Below are positions 1 through 5,607 of a stretch of 6,552 nucleotides of DNA, in pieces; position 1 is the stretch's first letter, and every line of letters starts with the position of its first letter. The position numbers were made by a program, and so were the translations under genes. The DNA comes from CAYSHJ01 sp964589725. GTDB lineage: Bacteria; Planctomycetota; Planctomycetia; Planctomycetales; Planctomycetaceae. Below the pieces are notes generated by a model. The model was not told where the DNA came from. It was given only the letters and a program-made list of their open reading frames with translations, and searched no databases. Where the stretch lies: the NCBI GenBank assembly GCA_964589725.1, contig CAZPUJ010000268.1, forward strand, positions 1 to 6,552, given 5' to 3'.

Positions 1-35
1 CTTCAGCAACCACGAGTGGTCGATGTTGTCAAAGT

Positions 36-63
36 TGGTGATGAGCGTCAGAAAGGGGGCCAG
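36..63 (+). repeat. Left terminal inverted repeat of the IS21 element
   Basis: The repeat begins TGGTGATGAGCGTCAGAAAG and runs into GGGGGCCAG. It matches the reverse complement of 2883-2910 at all 28 positions, and the match stops at the next outer base (T35 against a complemented A). The inner part, AAAGGGGGCCAG, recurs in degenerate form at 86-99. Confidence 0.93.
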
Positions 64-85
64 TGTGAGGGGCGAATGAGCGTTG

Positions 86-99
86 AAAAGGGAGCCACC
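86..99 (+). repeat. Subterminal transposase-binding-like box, left end
   Basis: AAAAGGGAGCCACC repeats the core of the terminal repeat (AGAAAGGGGGCCAG) about 34 bp further in. It differs by one base from its partner in the right end (2858-2871 on the minus strand). Repeated internal boxes of this kind are a known property of IS21-family ends. Binding by IstA is inferred from the family. Confidence 0.7.
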
Positions 100-163
100 G
101 TTTTGCAGCGATCCGAACCGAGAGGTCTGGTGATGAGCACCAGACTCTTGGGGGGATCGAAGG

Positions 164-1921
164 ATGTTGACGGTGGCGCAGTACGAAGTGATTCGGCGGA
201 AAGTATTGGTTGACGGGTTGAGTCAGCGCGCGGTGGCTCAGGAACTGGGCCACTCGCGGAAGACGGTGAAGAAGGCGGTGGAGCATCCACTGCCGTTGGG
301 TTATCGGCGTCGTCAGCCGCGTACGCAGCCGGTGTTGGAACCGGTGCGGGCGATGATTGAGGCTTGGCTGGAGGCGGATCGGAGTCGTCCGCGGAAGCAG
401 CGTCATACGGCTCAGCGTGTGTTTGAGCGACTGCGGGATGAGCATCAATTCGCGGGGAGCTACTCTCCGATTCAGCGGTTTGTGGCGGCTTGGAAGCGTC
501 AGCAGGGATTGCACACCAGCGACGTGTATGTGCCGTTGGTGTTTGCGGCGGGTGAAGAGGCTCAGGTGGATTGGGGTGAGGCCACCGTCGTCGTTGGCGG
601 GCAAGAGCGGACGCTGCAATTCTTCTGCGTGCGGCTGGCGTTCAGTCGGGCGACGTTCGTGCGGGCGTACGAGCGTCAGGATCAAGTCTCGTTTCTGGAT
701 GGTCATGTGCGAGCGTTCGCGTTCTTGGGCGGCGTTCCCAAGCGGCTGGCGTATGACAATCTGAAGACGGCGGTGATTCGCGTCGGTCGCGGTCGCGAGC
801 GGGATCTCAACGCGAAGTTCGTCGAGCTGCGAAGCTGGTACTTGTTCGATACGCGGTTCTGCAATGTGGCCAGCGGGCATGAGAAGGGTCACGTCGAGAA
901 CTTGGTGAAGCGTGTGCAGCGGACGTTCTTGACGCCGTTGCCGGAAGTGTCGTCGTTGGAGGAACTCAACCGGCAGTTGGAGCGTGATTGTCAGCGTGAG
1001 TTGGATCAGACGACTCGCGACCCGCGTGACGGTCGCTCGCGGACCTCGCGGGAGTTGTTCGCGGAAGAGCAAGTCCAACTTCTGCCGTTGCCGGCTCAGG
1101 CATACGCCGCGTGCGACACAGAGACGCCGCGGATCGACAAGTTCTCGACGGCGCGGTTTGACAACTGTTCGTACTCGGCACCGGTGGAGCATGCGCATCA
1201 GCCGTGCGTGGTTCGAGGCTATTTGGATCGGGTCGAGATCTTCTGCGAACACGAGTGCGTGGCGACTCACGCGCGGGGTACGGTGGCTGAGCAATACGTG
1301 TTGGAGCCGCGTCACTATCTGCCGCTGCTGGCTCGCAAGCCGGGTCTGTTGCACAACGGTCGGCCGTTTCAGGGAGAGCCGTTCGGTCCCGACTTCGCGC
1401 TGTTGCGGCGCGAGTTGGAGTATCGCTACGCGGCCGACGGCACAAAACAATTTCTGCGTGTGTTGCTGTTACTGATGGAACATCCCGAATCCGACGTGCT
1501 TGCGGCGGTGGCGAAGTGCGTCGCCCTGCGTGCGTTCAACGCGGACGCGATTGAGAACGTTCTGCGCAACGCGCCGCTGGATCTCCCGTTGTCGCGTTTG
1601 GATCTGAGCGATCGACCGGAGCTGGCGAACGTTGGCAACGGCATCCGGCTCTCGGCCGACTACGACGTGCTGTTCGAGTCGCAGCGCGACACGGATTCCG
1701 ATTCCCGCTCCGACTCCTCTGCGAGCGGGAGGGAGTCCGTCCCCGGACAAGAAACGGTCGTCGATGAACCGCTCAACGATCATCTGCTCATCAATGATCG
1801 GGGGGCTGACGCCGCCCCGCTCGCCAAAACATTCGCGTCGCTGATCGACGCGTCTCCGCTGTGTTGTTCTGAAATGGAATCCGATCCCGTTCTCATCACT
1901 CGAAAGGAAGATGCCGCATGA
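164..1921 (+). CDS. istA: IS21-family transposase IstA (DDE integrase type)
   Basis: IstA is the strand-transfer transposase that binds the IS ends and, with IstB, inserts the element into target DNA. The 585-residue product has an N-terminal helix-turn-helix (about residues 18-40, LSQRAVAQELGHSRKTVKKA) and a retroviral-integrase-like core. The catalytic triad is readable as D136 (QVDWGE), D198 (YDNLKT) and E245 (GHEKGHVENLVKR). The C-terminal beta-rich region reaches about residue 507 (SADYDVLFESQ). The start is the ATG at 164, with a G-run at 150-155 as a weak ribosome site and the left IS end just upstream. At 585 residues it is longer than many IstA proteins. The extra tail (508-585) is Ser/Asp-rich at first (DTDSDSRSDSSASG) and is encoded over two DNA hairpins. 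It overlaps istB by 4 nt. Confidence 0.95.
   Translation: MLTVAQYEVIRRKVLVDGLSQRAVAQELGHSRKTVKKAVEHPLPLGYRRRQPRTQPVLEPVRAMIEAWLEADRSRPRKQRHTAQRVFERLRDEHQFAGSYSPIQRFVAAWKRQQGLHTSDVYVPLVFAAGEEAQVDWGEATVVVGGQERTLQFFCVRLAFSRATFVRAYERQDQVSFLDGHVRAFAFLGGVPKRLAYDNLKTAVIRVGRGRERDLNAKFVELRSWYLFDTRFCNVASGHEKGHVENLVKRVQRTFLTPLPEVSSLEELNRQLERDCQRELDQTTRDPRDGRSRTSRELFAEEQVQLLPLPAQAYAACDTETPRIDKFSTARFDNCSYSAPVEHAHQPCVVRGYLDRVEIFCEHECVATHARGTVAEQYVLEPRHYLPLLARKPGLLHNGRPFQGEPFGPDFALLRRELEYRYAADGTKQFLRVLLLLMEHPESDVLAAVAKCVALRAFNADAIENVLRNAPLDLPLSRLDLSDRPELANVGNGIRLSADYDVLFESQRDTDSDSRSDSSASGRESVPGQETVVDEPLNDHLLINDRGADAAPLAKTFASLIDASPLCCSEMESDPVLITRKEDAA
1703..1730 (+). repeat. Inverted repeat inside the istA C-terminal extension
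   Basis: TCCCGCTC (1703-1710) and GAGCGGGA (1723-1730) form an 8-bp perfect stem around a 12-nt loop. An overlapping alternative pairing, GACTCC (1712-1717) with GGAGTC (1732-1737), is also possible. It encodes the Ser/Asp/Arg low-complexity part of the IstA tail, so it may be a short palindromic element absorbed into the coding frame. That origin is inference. Confidence 0.5.
1799..1819 (+). repeat. Second inverted repeat inside the istA tail
   Basis: CGGGG/GGC (1799-1806) pairs with GCC/CCCCG (1811-1819) around a TGAC loop, with one unpaired G at 1814. The 8-bp GC-rich stem lies within codons near IstA residue 547, about 100 bp before the istB start. A role in istA/istB expression cannot be judged from sequence alone. 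Confidence 0.45.
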
Positions 1922-2820
1922 CAAACCCGAAGAACTCTCTGAACCCGAAGAACCCCACGACTGCGAAGGACTCGGCGAATCCGTTGTTGCTGAATGAGTC
2001 GCTCAAGACGCTCAAGTTGCCGACGATGCTCCGGGACTATCCGGCCGTGTCGCGTGACTGTGCGGCGAGCGACGCCTCGTACGAAACGTTCTTGGAACGT
2101 CTGACCGATCGTGAGGTGCAAGCTCGGCACTCGAAAGCGGTGGAGCGACGCTTGCAGGCAGCACACTTCCCCGCGCCGAAGGAACTCGCCGACTTCAACT
2201 TCTCGGCCGTGCCGCAGCTCAATAAACGCCGCGTGCTGGACCTGGCTCGCGGCGAGTTCCTCTCCGAAAAAGCCAACGTGATTTTGCTGGGAGCACCCGG
2301 TGTCGGCAAAACGCATGTGGCGATCGGGCTGGCTCGCGAAGCCTGCCGCCGGGGACACCGCGTGCGCTTCTTCACCGCCTCGGGCTTGGTCCACGAATAT
2401 CTCGAAGCTCGCGAAGAACGCCGCATCCTGCGGTTGGAGGCCAGCATCGCGCGCACCGACTTGATCGTGGTGGACGAGTTGGGCTACCTGCCTCTGGACA
2501 AGACCGGAGCCGAACATCTCTTCGGCTTCTTCAGCCGCTGCTACGAACAATGCAGCCTGATCGTCACGACCAATCTTCCCTTCGCCGACTGGCCCAACAC
2601 GTTCGCCGGTGACGCGAGATTGGCCGGAGCATTGATTGATCGTTTGACTCACCGCATCCATGTGGTAGAAATGTGCGGCGAAAGTTACCGGTTGCGACAG
2701 AGCCTGCATCCGACGTCTTCGCCAACGAAGACCAAGCCCTCAGACGTGAAAGCGAAGTCTTCCTCCGAGACGCCCGAACCCCCGGCCTCCCGCCGAGCCA
2801 GTTCCCAGCGTCCCGATTAA
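1918..2820 (+). CDS. istB: IS21-family helper ATPase IstB (AAA+, DnaC-like)
   Basis: IstB is the ATP-dependent regulator that selects and remodels target DNA and stimulates IstA; it belongs to the AAA+ family related to the helicase loader DnaC. The 300-residue product shows Walker A GAPGVGKT (residues 125-132), Walker B LIVVDELG (182-189, with D186 and E187), a sensor-type TTN (217-219) and the conserved ALIDRLTHR segment (238-246). The N-terminal ~100 residues form the usual IstB helical region (LKLPTMLRDYP...FLERLTDREVQAR). The ATG at 1918 overlaps the istA TGA as ATGA, with AAAGGAAG at 1903-1910 seven nt upstream, which points to translational coupling. The last ~35 residues are Ser/Pro/Lys-rich and probably disordered. 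Its stop is followed 3 nt later by a terminator stem. Confidence 0.95.
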   Translation: MTNPKNSLNPKNPTTAKDSANPLLLNESLKTLKLPTMLRDYPAVSRDCAASDASYETFLERLTDREVQARHSKAVERRLQAAHFPAPKELADFNFSAVPQLNKRRVLDLARGEFLSEKANVILLGAPGVGKTHVAIGLAREACRRGHRVRFFTASGLVHEYLEAREERRILRLEASIARTDLIVVDELGYLPLDKTGAEHLFGFFSRCYEQCSLIVTTNLPFADWPNTFAGDARLAGALIDRLTHRIHVVEMCGESYRLRQSLHPTSSPTKTKPSDVKAKSSSETPEPPASRRASSQRPD

Positions 2821-2823
2821 CCC

Positions 2824-2848
2824 GCCCGGCAACCCTCCGGGCTTTTTT
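2824..2848 (+). terminator. Intrinsic terminator of the istAB operon
   Basis: GCCCGG (2824-2829) and CCGGGC (2837-2842) form a 6-bp GC stem with a 7-nt loop, followed at once by six T residues (2843-2848). It starts 3 nt after the istB stop and lies inside the IS, so it should limit read-through into the rhs remnant. Confidence 0.85.
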
Positions 2849-2857
2849 GAGAACCCA

Positions 2858-2871
2858 GGTGGCCCCCTTTT
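2858..2871 (-). repeat. Subterminal transposase-binding-like box, right end
   Basis: Read on the minus strand this is AAAAGGGGGCCACC, the partner of the left box at 86-99 (one mismatch). It lies between the istB terminator and the right terminal repeat, in inverted orientation to the left box. Confidence 0.7.
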
Positions 2872-2882
2872 ACTCGCTCACT

Positions 2883-2910
2883 CTGGCCCCCTTTCTGACG
2901 CTCATCACCA
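2883..2910 (-). repeat. Right terminal inverted repeat of the IS21 element
   Basis: This is a perfect 28-bp inverted copy of 36-63 and ends ...CTCATCACCA at 2910. Non-IS sequence resumes at 2911, and a degraded rhs reading frame is recognisable soon afterwards. Confidence 0.93.
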
Positions 2911-2931
2911 TCCTTCGCCTCGCGTGGCTAA

Positions 2932-3396
2932 TCGTCGTTTCAGTGGGAGACACTCTTCTCGGGATATCGCTGGGATTCGCATGTATGCCTCTTCGACGTA
3001 CGCGAGCGCCGGTACTCACCCATTCTTGGAAGCTGGCTGCAGCGCGACCGCATTCATTACATCGATTCCCATAATCTTTATGCGTACTGCACGTCTCGAC
3101 CAATCGCCCTTAATGACCCTAATGGTACAGTCGCCATAATCCCGCCCGTTATCTTGCTACTTCTCGCCTGTTTGGCGGGTGCTGGATTAGCCGTCACCAT
3201 ACAAAATATCTATGATGCAATGAATGGACTTCCAAATGATGATCTGACCGATTGGTGTGACGCCCTTCTCGGATGCATCATAGTCGTGTGCCCGTGGCCG
3301 CTAAATTTGTGGGGCTGCTTAGGATTGTATGGAATGGTTTGCGTCGGCTGCGAATTTCAGCCATGTCGCAGGCCGATTTTTTGTGGGGGCTTTTGA
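2932..3396 (+). pseudogene. C-terminal remnant of an Rhs (YD-repeat) polymorphic-toxin-type protein
   Basis: The frame is open from 2932 (after a TAA at 2929) to the TGA at 3394-3396, 154 codons, with no ATG or GTG and no plausible start before the homologous part. It reads as the Rhs-associated core end: FSGYRWDS (residues 9-16), VRERRYSPILGSWLQRD (23-39), HYIDSHNLYAYCTSRPI (42-58) and DPNG (62-65). It matches the general pattern GYRxD...YxxRxRxYxPxxGRWLxRDPI...NLYxYxxxxPxxxxDPxG, with drift at usually conserved sites (RDRI for RDPI, DSHVCL for the usual DxETGL). After DPNG comes the variable tip: a hydrophobic helix (about 69-89), then a second hydrophobic stretch (about 107-140). The tip carries nine cysteines in 89 residues. 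Rhs proteins deliver such tips as toxins. The upstream YD repeats are missing; the IS21 right end is only 21 bp away. A TTG at 3154 could start an 80-residue protein but is more likely internal. A frameshift near 2929 is possible. Confidence 0.82.
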
Positions 3397-3399
3397 CTC

Positions 3400-3849
3400 A
3401 TGCGGCTACCGAGATTCTTCACGACGACTTTGAGCTATCTTGCGATGGCAGCGATGGCAGCGGCGCTCTTGCCACACCTTCGGAACGATGCGATGAAGGT
3501 CGCGTTCCGTCTGTTAATTGTCATTACGCCGATTCTACTGTTGAGGGAGCTCTTGTTTTATTGGCTATCACAACCAGGAAGACTCGTTGGACTGGTGGAC
3601 CAGTTGATCGGCAAGCGTGACTTCATGAGTATAACTTTGATGGTCTGGTATTTGAGTTGGTTATGCGGTAATCGTTACCATGTGTCGTTCACGGTCCGCA
3701 GGAGTTTTTCTGAGGCGTATAGAATGTGGGACTCGTGGTATCGCGTAAATCGTGACTATTTGACATGGAACGATCTGCTGTTGATGTTTGTCTCGTCTCG
3801 TGAAAACTGGGACGCCGGAGACGGGGAAACGGTGGGCGGGGCCAGTTGA
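3400..3849 (+). CDS. Multi-pass membrane protein, candidate Rhs-linked immunity or accessory protein
   Basis: I do not recognise the family. The 149-residue product has three likely membrane segments (about residues 8-26, 33-56 and 75-90). A polar C-terminal region follows, with aromatic and charged residues (YRMWDSWYRVNRDYLTW, about 107-123) and a short Gly-rich end. The ATG at 3400 lies 3 nt after the rhs stop, with GTGGGGGC about 9 nt upstream as a possible ribosome site. That tight coupling suggests co-expression with the rhs tip originally. Rhs genes are commonly followed by a small, often membrane-bound immunity gene, so this position suggests that role, but the sequence itself does not prove it. 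Base composition is visibly richer in A+T than in the IS or the glycosyltransferase, as is common for Rhs tips and their partners. With the rhs gene truncated, it may now be orphaned and lack its promoter. Confidence 0.6.
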   Translation: MRLPRFFTTTLSYLAMAAMAAALLPHLRNDAMKVAFRLLIVITPILLLRELLFYWLSQPGRLVGLVDQLIGKRDFMSITLMVWYLSWLCGNRYHVSFTVRRSFSEAYRMWDSWYRVNRDYLTWNDLLLMFVSSRENWDAGDGETVGGAS

Positions 3850-3959
3850 CTGTTGATATAAGAGGGGTTGAAGCGGCCGGGGGGGGGGGTCAGGTCCCGA
3901 GATCGGACGGCAGATCCGGACGGGCGGCGGAGATCGGAAAAGGCGGAAAAGGGGTCAGG
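3850..3959. other. G-rich intergenic stretch with an 11-G run and a GGGGTCAGG direct repeat
   Basis: No gene is seen. The strand is purine-rich, with an uninterrupted run of 11 G at 3879-3889. The 9-mer GGGGTCAGG occurs at 3886-3894 and again at 3951-3959, the latter directly before the group II intron 5' end. GATCGG and GATCCGG motifs recur between the two copies. This could be debris of an older mobile element or simply the intron's 5' flank; I cannot assign it. Confidence 0.45.
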
Positions 3960-4530
3960 GTGCGCCGGCGTAAGCCGGAGGAGAGTCGCGAATGAAAGAG
4001 TCGCACGAGGTAAGACTTAGCTAGTCATCTCGGCCTCGAGTGATGCGTCTTGTCAGGCAACTGCCAAGTCGAAGCGTTCACAGAGGCACAGTCGGGCTGT
4101 GTATTGAGCTCCGAAAACATTCTTTTGCGGTGGCCGACCTTGTCCTGACAAGGGGAAGGCAACAGTGATGTCGAGCGTTATTGGCAAGTCCGATGTCACC
4201 CCCACGGAGTCTGAGACCACAGGCACGATTGGAAACTCTCCTCACTGAAGCCGGGAGGCTCCGGGAACATCCGCTGCTCACGCAGCGGATCGGTCGGAGA
4301 AGGCGCGAGGCCACAATCCCGACGTGTACGTTTTCGGGGAGTCAGACAGCTCCATAGTACCGCAGAAGCAGGCGCGACCCGCACGCGGGTACCCCGGGCA
4401 GCGTGCCGCTGTCGGCGGAGTCTGTGGAGGGAAGGGGGCTGACCAAGGAGAACGTCAAGCAGTTGCTACTGGACTGGACGCAGTGCCAGAAACCCAGGTC
4501 GCGCGGACTGCTGGGCGTACGAGACGCGGC
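3960..4530 (+). mobile_element. 5' fragment of a bacterial group II intron (ribozyme plus start of its RT/maturase)
   Basis: The stretch starts with GTGCGCC at 3960, matching the GUGYG 5' consensus of group II introns, followed by a CCGGC-GTAA-GCCGG tetraloop hairpin (3965-3978). A domain I-like GTCGCGAATGAAAGAGTCGC comes next. Further stems are CCTTGT-CCTG-ACAAGG (4138-4153) and TCCGCTGC-TCAC-GCAGCGGA (4270-4289). GACCACAGGCACGATTGG and GGCCACAATCCCGACGTG resemble the RNA region upstream of intron-encoded proteins. From 4324 an intron-protein N-terminus can be read. No RT domain, domain V or domain VI follows, so only the 5' portion remains and it should be unable to splice or move. The right boundary (about 4530) is where recognisable intron-protein sequence ends. 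Confidence 0.75.
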
Positions 4531-4534
4531 TTGA
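4324..4534 (+). pseudogene. Truncated, frameshifted N-terminus of a group II intron reverse transcriptase/maturase
   Basis: The GTG at 4324 opens a frame reading VYVFGESDSSIVPQKQ, the style of leader seen at the start of bacterial group II intron proteins. The expected continuation lies in the next frame from about 4406: PLSAESVEGRGLTKENVKQ, then TQCQKPRSRGLLGVRDAA, ending at a TGA at 4532-4534. A one-base indel between about 4361 and 4405 therefore separates the two parts. In intact proteins the GLLGVR segment leads into the RT fingers and palm with the YADD active site. Here nothing of that follows, and no later in-frame sequence resembles RT, maturase or HNH domains. Recognition is from family memory of the SAESVEGR/LTKEN/GLxGVR pattern. 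Confidence 0.72.
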
Positions 4535-4682
4535 TCGTCTTCATCCAAGGCAAGAGCCGTCTTTTCCGATGAGTGTGCAGAATCGATGGAATGTTTCGAG
4601 ATCGGGCCGCTCACAGGACAACGCGAATTGACCAAATTTCGTCGCGTGGCCTACAGTCGTGACACGCTGGCAACAATCTGCC
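4535..4682. other. Intergenic stretch between the intron fragment and the tandem repeat
   Basis: No gene or known element is recognised here. It contains one sigma-70-like promoter candidate (annotated separately) in front of the glycosyltransferase gene. Confidence 0.5.
4628..4657 (+). promoter_or_regulatory. Possible sigma-70-type promoter for the glycosyltransferase gene
   Basis: TTGACC (4628-4633) and TACAGT (4652-4657) are separated by 18 nt, with five and four matches to the TTGACA/TATAAT consensus. They lie about 65 nt upstream of the ATG at 4723. This is a weak call from sequence alone. Confidence 0.3.
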
Positions 4683-4720
4683 ATCCGAAATCTCCGATCC
4701 GAAATCTCCGATCCGAAATC
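4683..4720 (+). repeat. 14-bp tandem repeat, 2.7 copies, abutting a start codon
   Basis: The unit ATCCGAAATCTCCG occurs at 4683-4696 and 4697-4710, with ten further bases (ATCCGAAATC) at 4711-4720, all identical. The array ends two bases before the ATG at 4723, so it fills the place where a ribosome-binding site would be; none is visible. Copy-number change by slippage would alter the leader length. Confidence 0.9.
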
Positions 4721-4722
4721 GC

Positions 4723-5520
4723 ATGACTCACCCGTTGGTCTCAATCGTCATTCCACATTTTCAGACGCCCGACTTGGCGAAGCTCTGCCTGCGGTCGATT
4801 CGCGAGCACACGCGCGACGTGCCGTACGAAGTCATCGTCGTGGACAACGACTCGCGCGATGATCGCTCGTTGAACTATTTGCGGTCCGTCGAGTGGATTC
4901 GGCTGATCGAACGAACCGATGTCAGCGACAATCCGGCGACCGCTCACAAGGAAGCCGTCGACCTCGGCTTCACGGCGGCCACGGCTCCGTTCGTGATGGC
5001 CTTCCACACCGACTCGATTCCGATTCGACACGACTGGCTCTCGTGGCACGTCGGGCACCTCACGGCCGATCCACGGATCGCGGCGGTTGGGACGTATAAG
5101 CTCGAACTCAAATCACCTTGGCTACTGCGCCTGCGAACGTGGACAGACCGACTGCTGAGTTCGTGTCGCCGATCGTCGGAGCCAGGCGATCACCGGCCGT
5201 ATATCCGCAGCCACTGCGCGCTCTACCGCCGCGACGTCCTCGAACAATTGGGACTAAGTTACAACGGCGACCCAAACGCGACAGCCGGTTGCGACATTCA
5301 CTTCGAACTCGAACGACACGGCCACGTCGCTAAGTTGCTCAGCGTCGAGGAAACCTTGCAGCGCGTTGTCCACTTGAATCACGGCACGATGGTTTTGCTT
5401 CCAGAACTTGGCGCACCACGCCGGACCATTCGCAAAGGCCGCACACGCATTGAACGATTCTTGGCTCGATCAGAGATCCGCGACGTTTGCGACAATGCGT
5501 CGTTAGACAAGGCCGCGTGA
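4723..5520 (+). CDS. Glycosyltransferase family 2-type protein
   Basis: This is probably a cytosolic GT-A fold enzyme that transfers a sugar from a nucleotide-sugar donor to a glycan or lipid-linked acceptor; the substrate cannot be told. The 265 residues begin with the typical beta-strand PLVSIVIPHFQTPDLAKLCL (4-23). The nucleotide-binding VIVVDNDS follows (37-44, D41/D43). FHTDS (94-98) stands where the metal-binding DxD usually lies, here as HTD. Later come SHCALYRRDVLEQLGL (163-178), which resembles the acceptor-side segment, and CDIHFELERHG (190-200) followed by HLNHGTMVLLPELG (217-230). No membrane segment or signal peptide is seen. It is on the short side for the family, so it may be a single catalytic domain. 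The ATG at 4723 is the only reasonable start and lacks a Shine-Dalgarno, because a tandem repeat fills that space. It converges on the gene at 5608. Confidence 0.85.
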   Translation: MTHPLVSIVIPHFQTPDLAKLCLRSIREHTRDVPYEVIVVDNDSRDDRSLNYLRSVEWIRLIERTDVSDNPATAHKEAVDLGFTAATAPFVMAFHTDSIPIRHDWLSWHVGHLTADPRIAAVGTYKLELKSPWLLRLRTWTDRLLSSCRRSSEPGDHRPYIRSHCALYRRDVLEQLGLSYNGDPNATAGCDIHFELERHGHVAKLLSVEETLQRVVHLNHGTMVLLPELGAPRRTIRKGRTRIERFLARSEIRDVCDNASLDKAA

Positions 5521-5574
5521 TTTGTGCGCCTGGCTCCCCGCCCGCCGACGTCGGGTAGTGTCCTAATTTGAAAT

Positions 5575-5594
5575 CGGCCAAAAATAGTTGGCCG
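5575..5594. terminator. Stem-loop between convergent genes, possible terminator
   Basis: CGGCCAA (5575-5581) pairs perfectly with TTGGCCG (5588-5594) around AAATAG. It sits between the stop at 5520 (+) and the stop at 5608 (-), a fitting place for a shared terminator. No real T-run follows on either strand, so termination is uncertain. Confidence 0.35.
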
Positions 5595-5607
5595 GCGGTG
5601 GGAGTTA

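Larger units (their letters stand above)
36..2910 (+). mobile_element. Complete IS21-family insertion sequence (istA-istB)
   Basis: This 2875-bp element is bounded by perfect 28-bp inverted repeats (36-63 and 2883-2910) and carries the two-gene istA/istB arrangement that defines the IS21 family. Each end also holds a second, related box (86-99 and 2858-2871), as is typical of the multiple transposase-binding sites of IS21 elements. Both genes are open from start to stop with their key motifs, so the element looks potentially active. The exact outer boundary is uncertain by about 3 bp: TGGTGATG at 36 or TGATGAG at 39. No 4-8 bp target duplication is seen at either choice (left flank ends CAAAGT or AAGTTGG; right flank begins TCCTTC or CCATCC). 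The 35 bases left of it are too short to identify. Confidence 0.93.

Noticed and set aside
1..35. Possible coding sequence left of the IS (minus strand reads FDNIDHSWLLK)
   Set aside because: Eleven residues are too few to support a gene call, and the plus strand also reads open in one frame.
29..1450. A long open frame on the minus strand opposite istA
   Set aside because: It is antisense to a clear IstA with intact catalytic residues. Its translation is Arg/His/Leu/Pro-rich, typical of a mirror frame in GC-rich DNA.
1780..2709. A 309-codon open frame on the minus strand opposite istB
   Set aside because: It is antisense to istB, which has Walker A and B motifs, and shows no recognisable domain of its own.
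3154..3396. A stand-alone 80-residue membrane protein starting at TTG 3154
   Set aside because: The same frame extends upstream without a stop to 2932 and carries the Rhs core pattern, so the TTG is most likely an internal leucine codon of the rhs remnant.
4078..4635. Several short minus-strand and plus-strand open frames over the intron fragment
   Set aside because: They overlap structured group II intron RNA sequence. Their translations show no family signal except the intron-protein leader, which is annotated as a pseudogene.
5545..5554. CCGACGTCGG palindrome after the glycosyltransferase stop
   Set aside because: It is a 10-bp self-complementary site with no loop or T-run. Such sites are common by chance in GC-rich DNA, and no operator context is visible.
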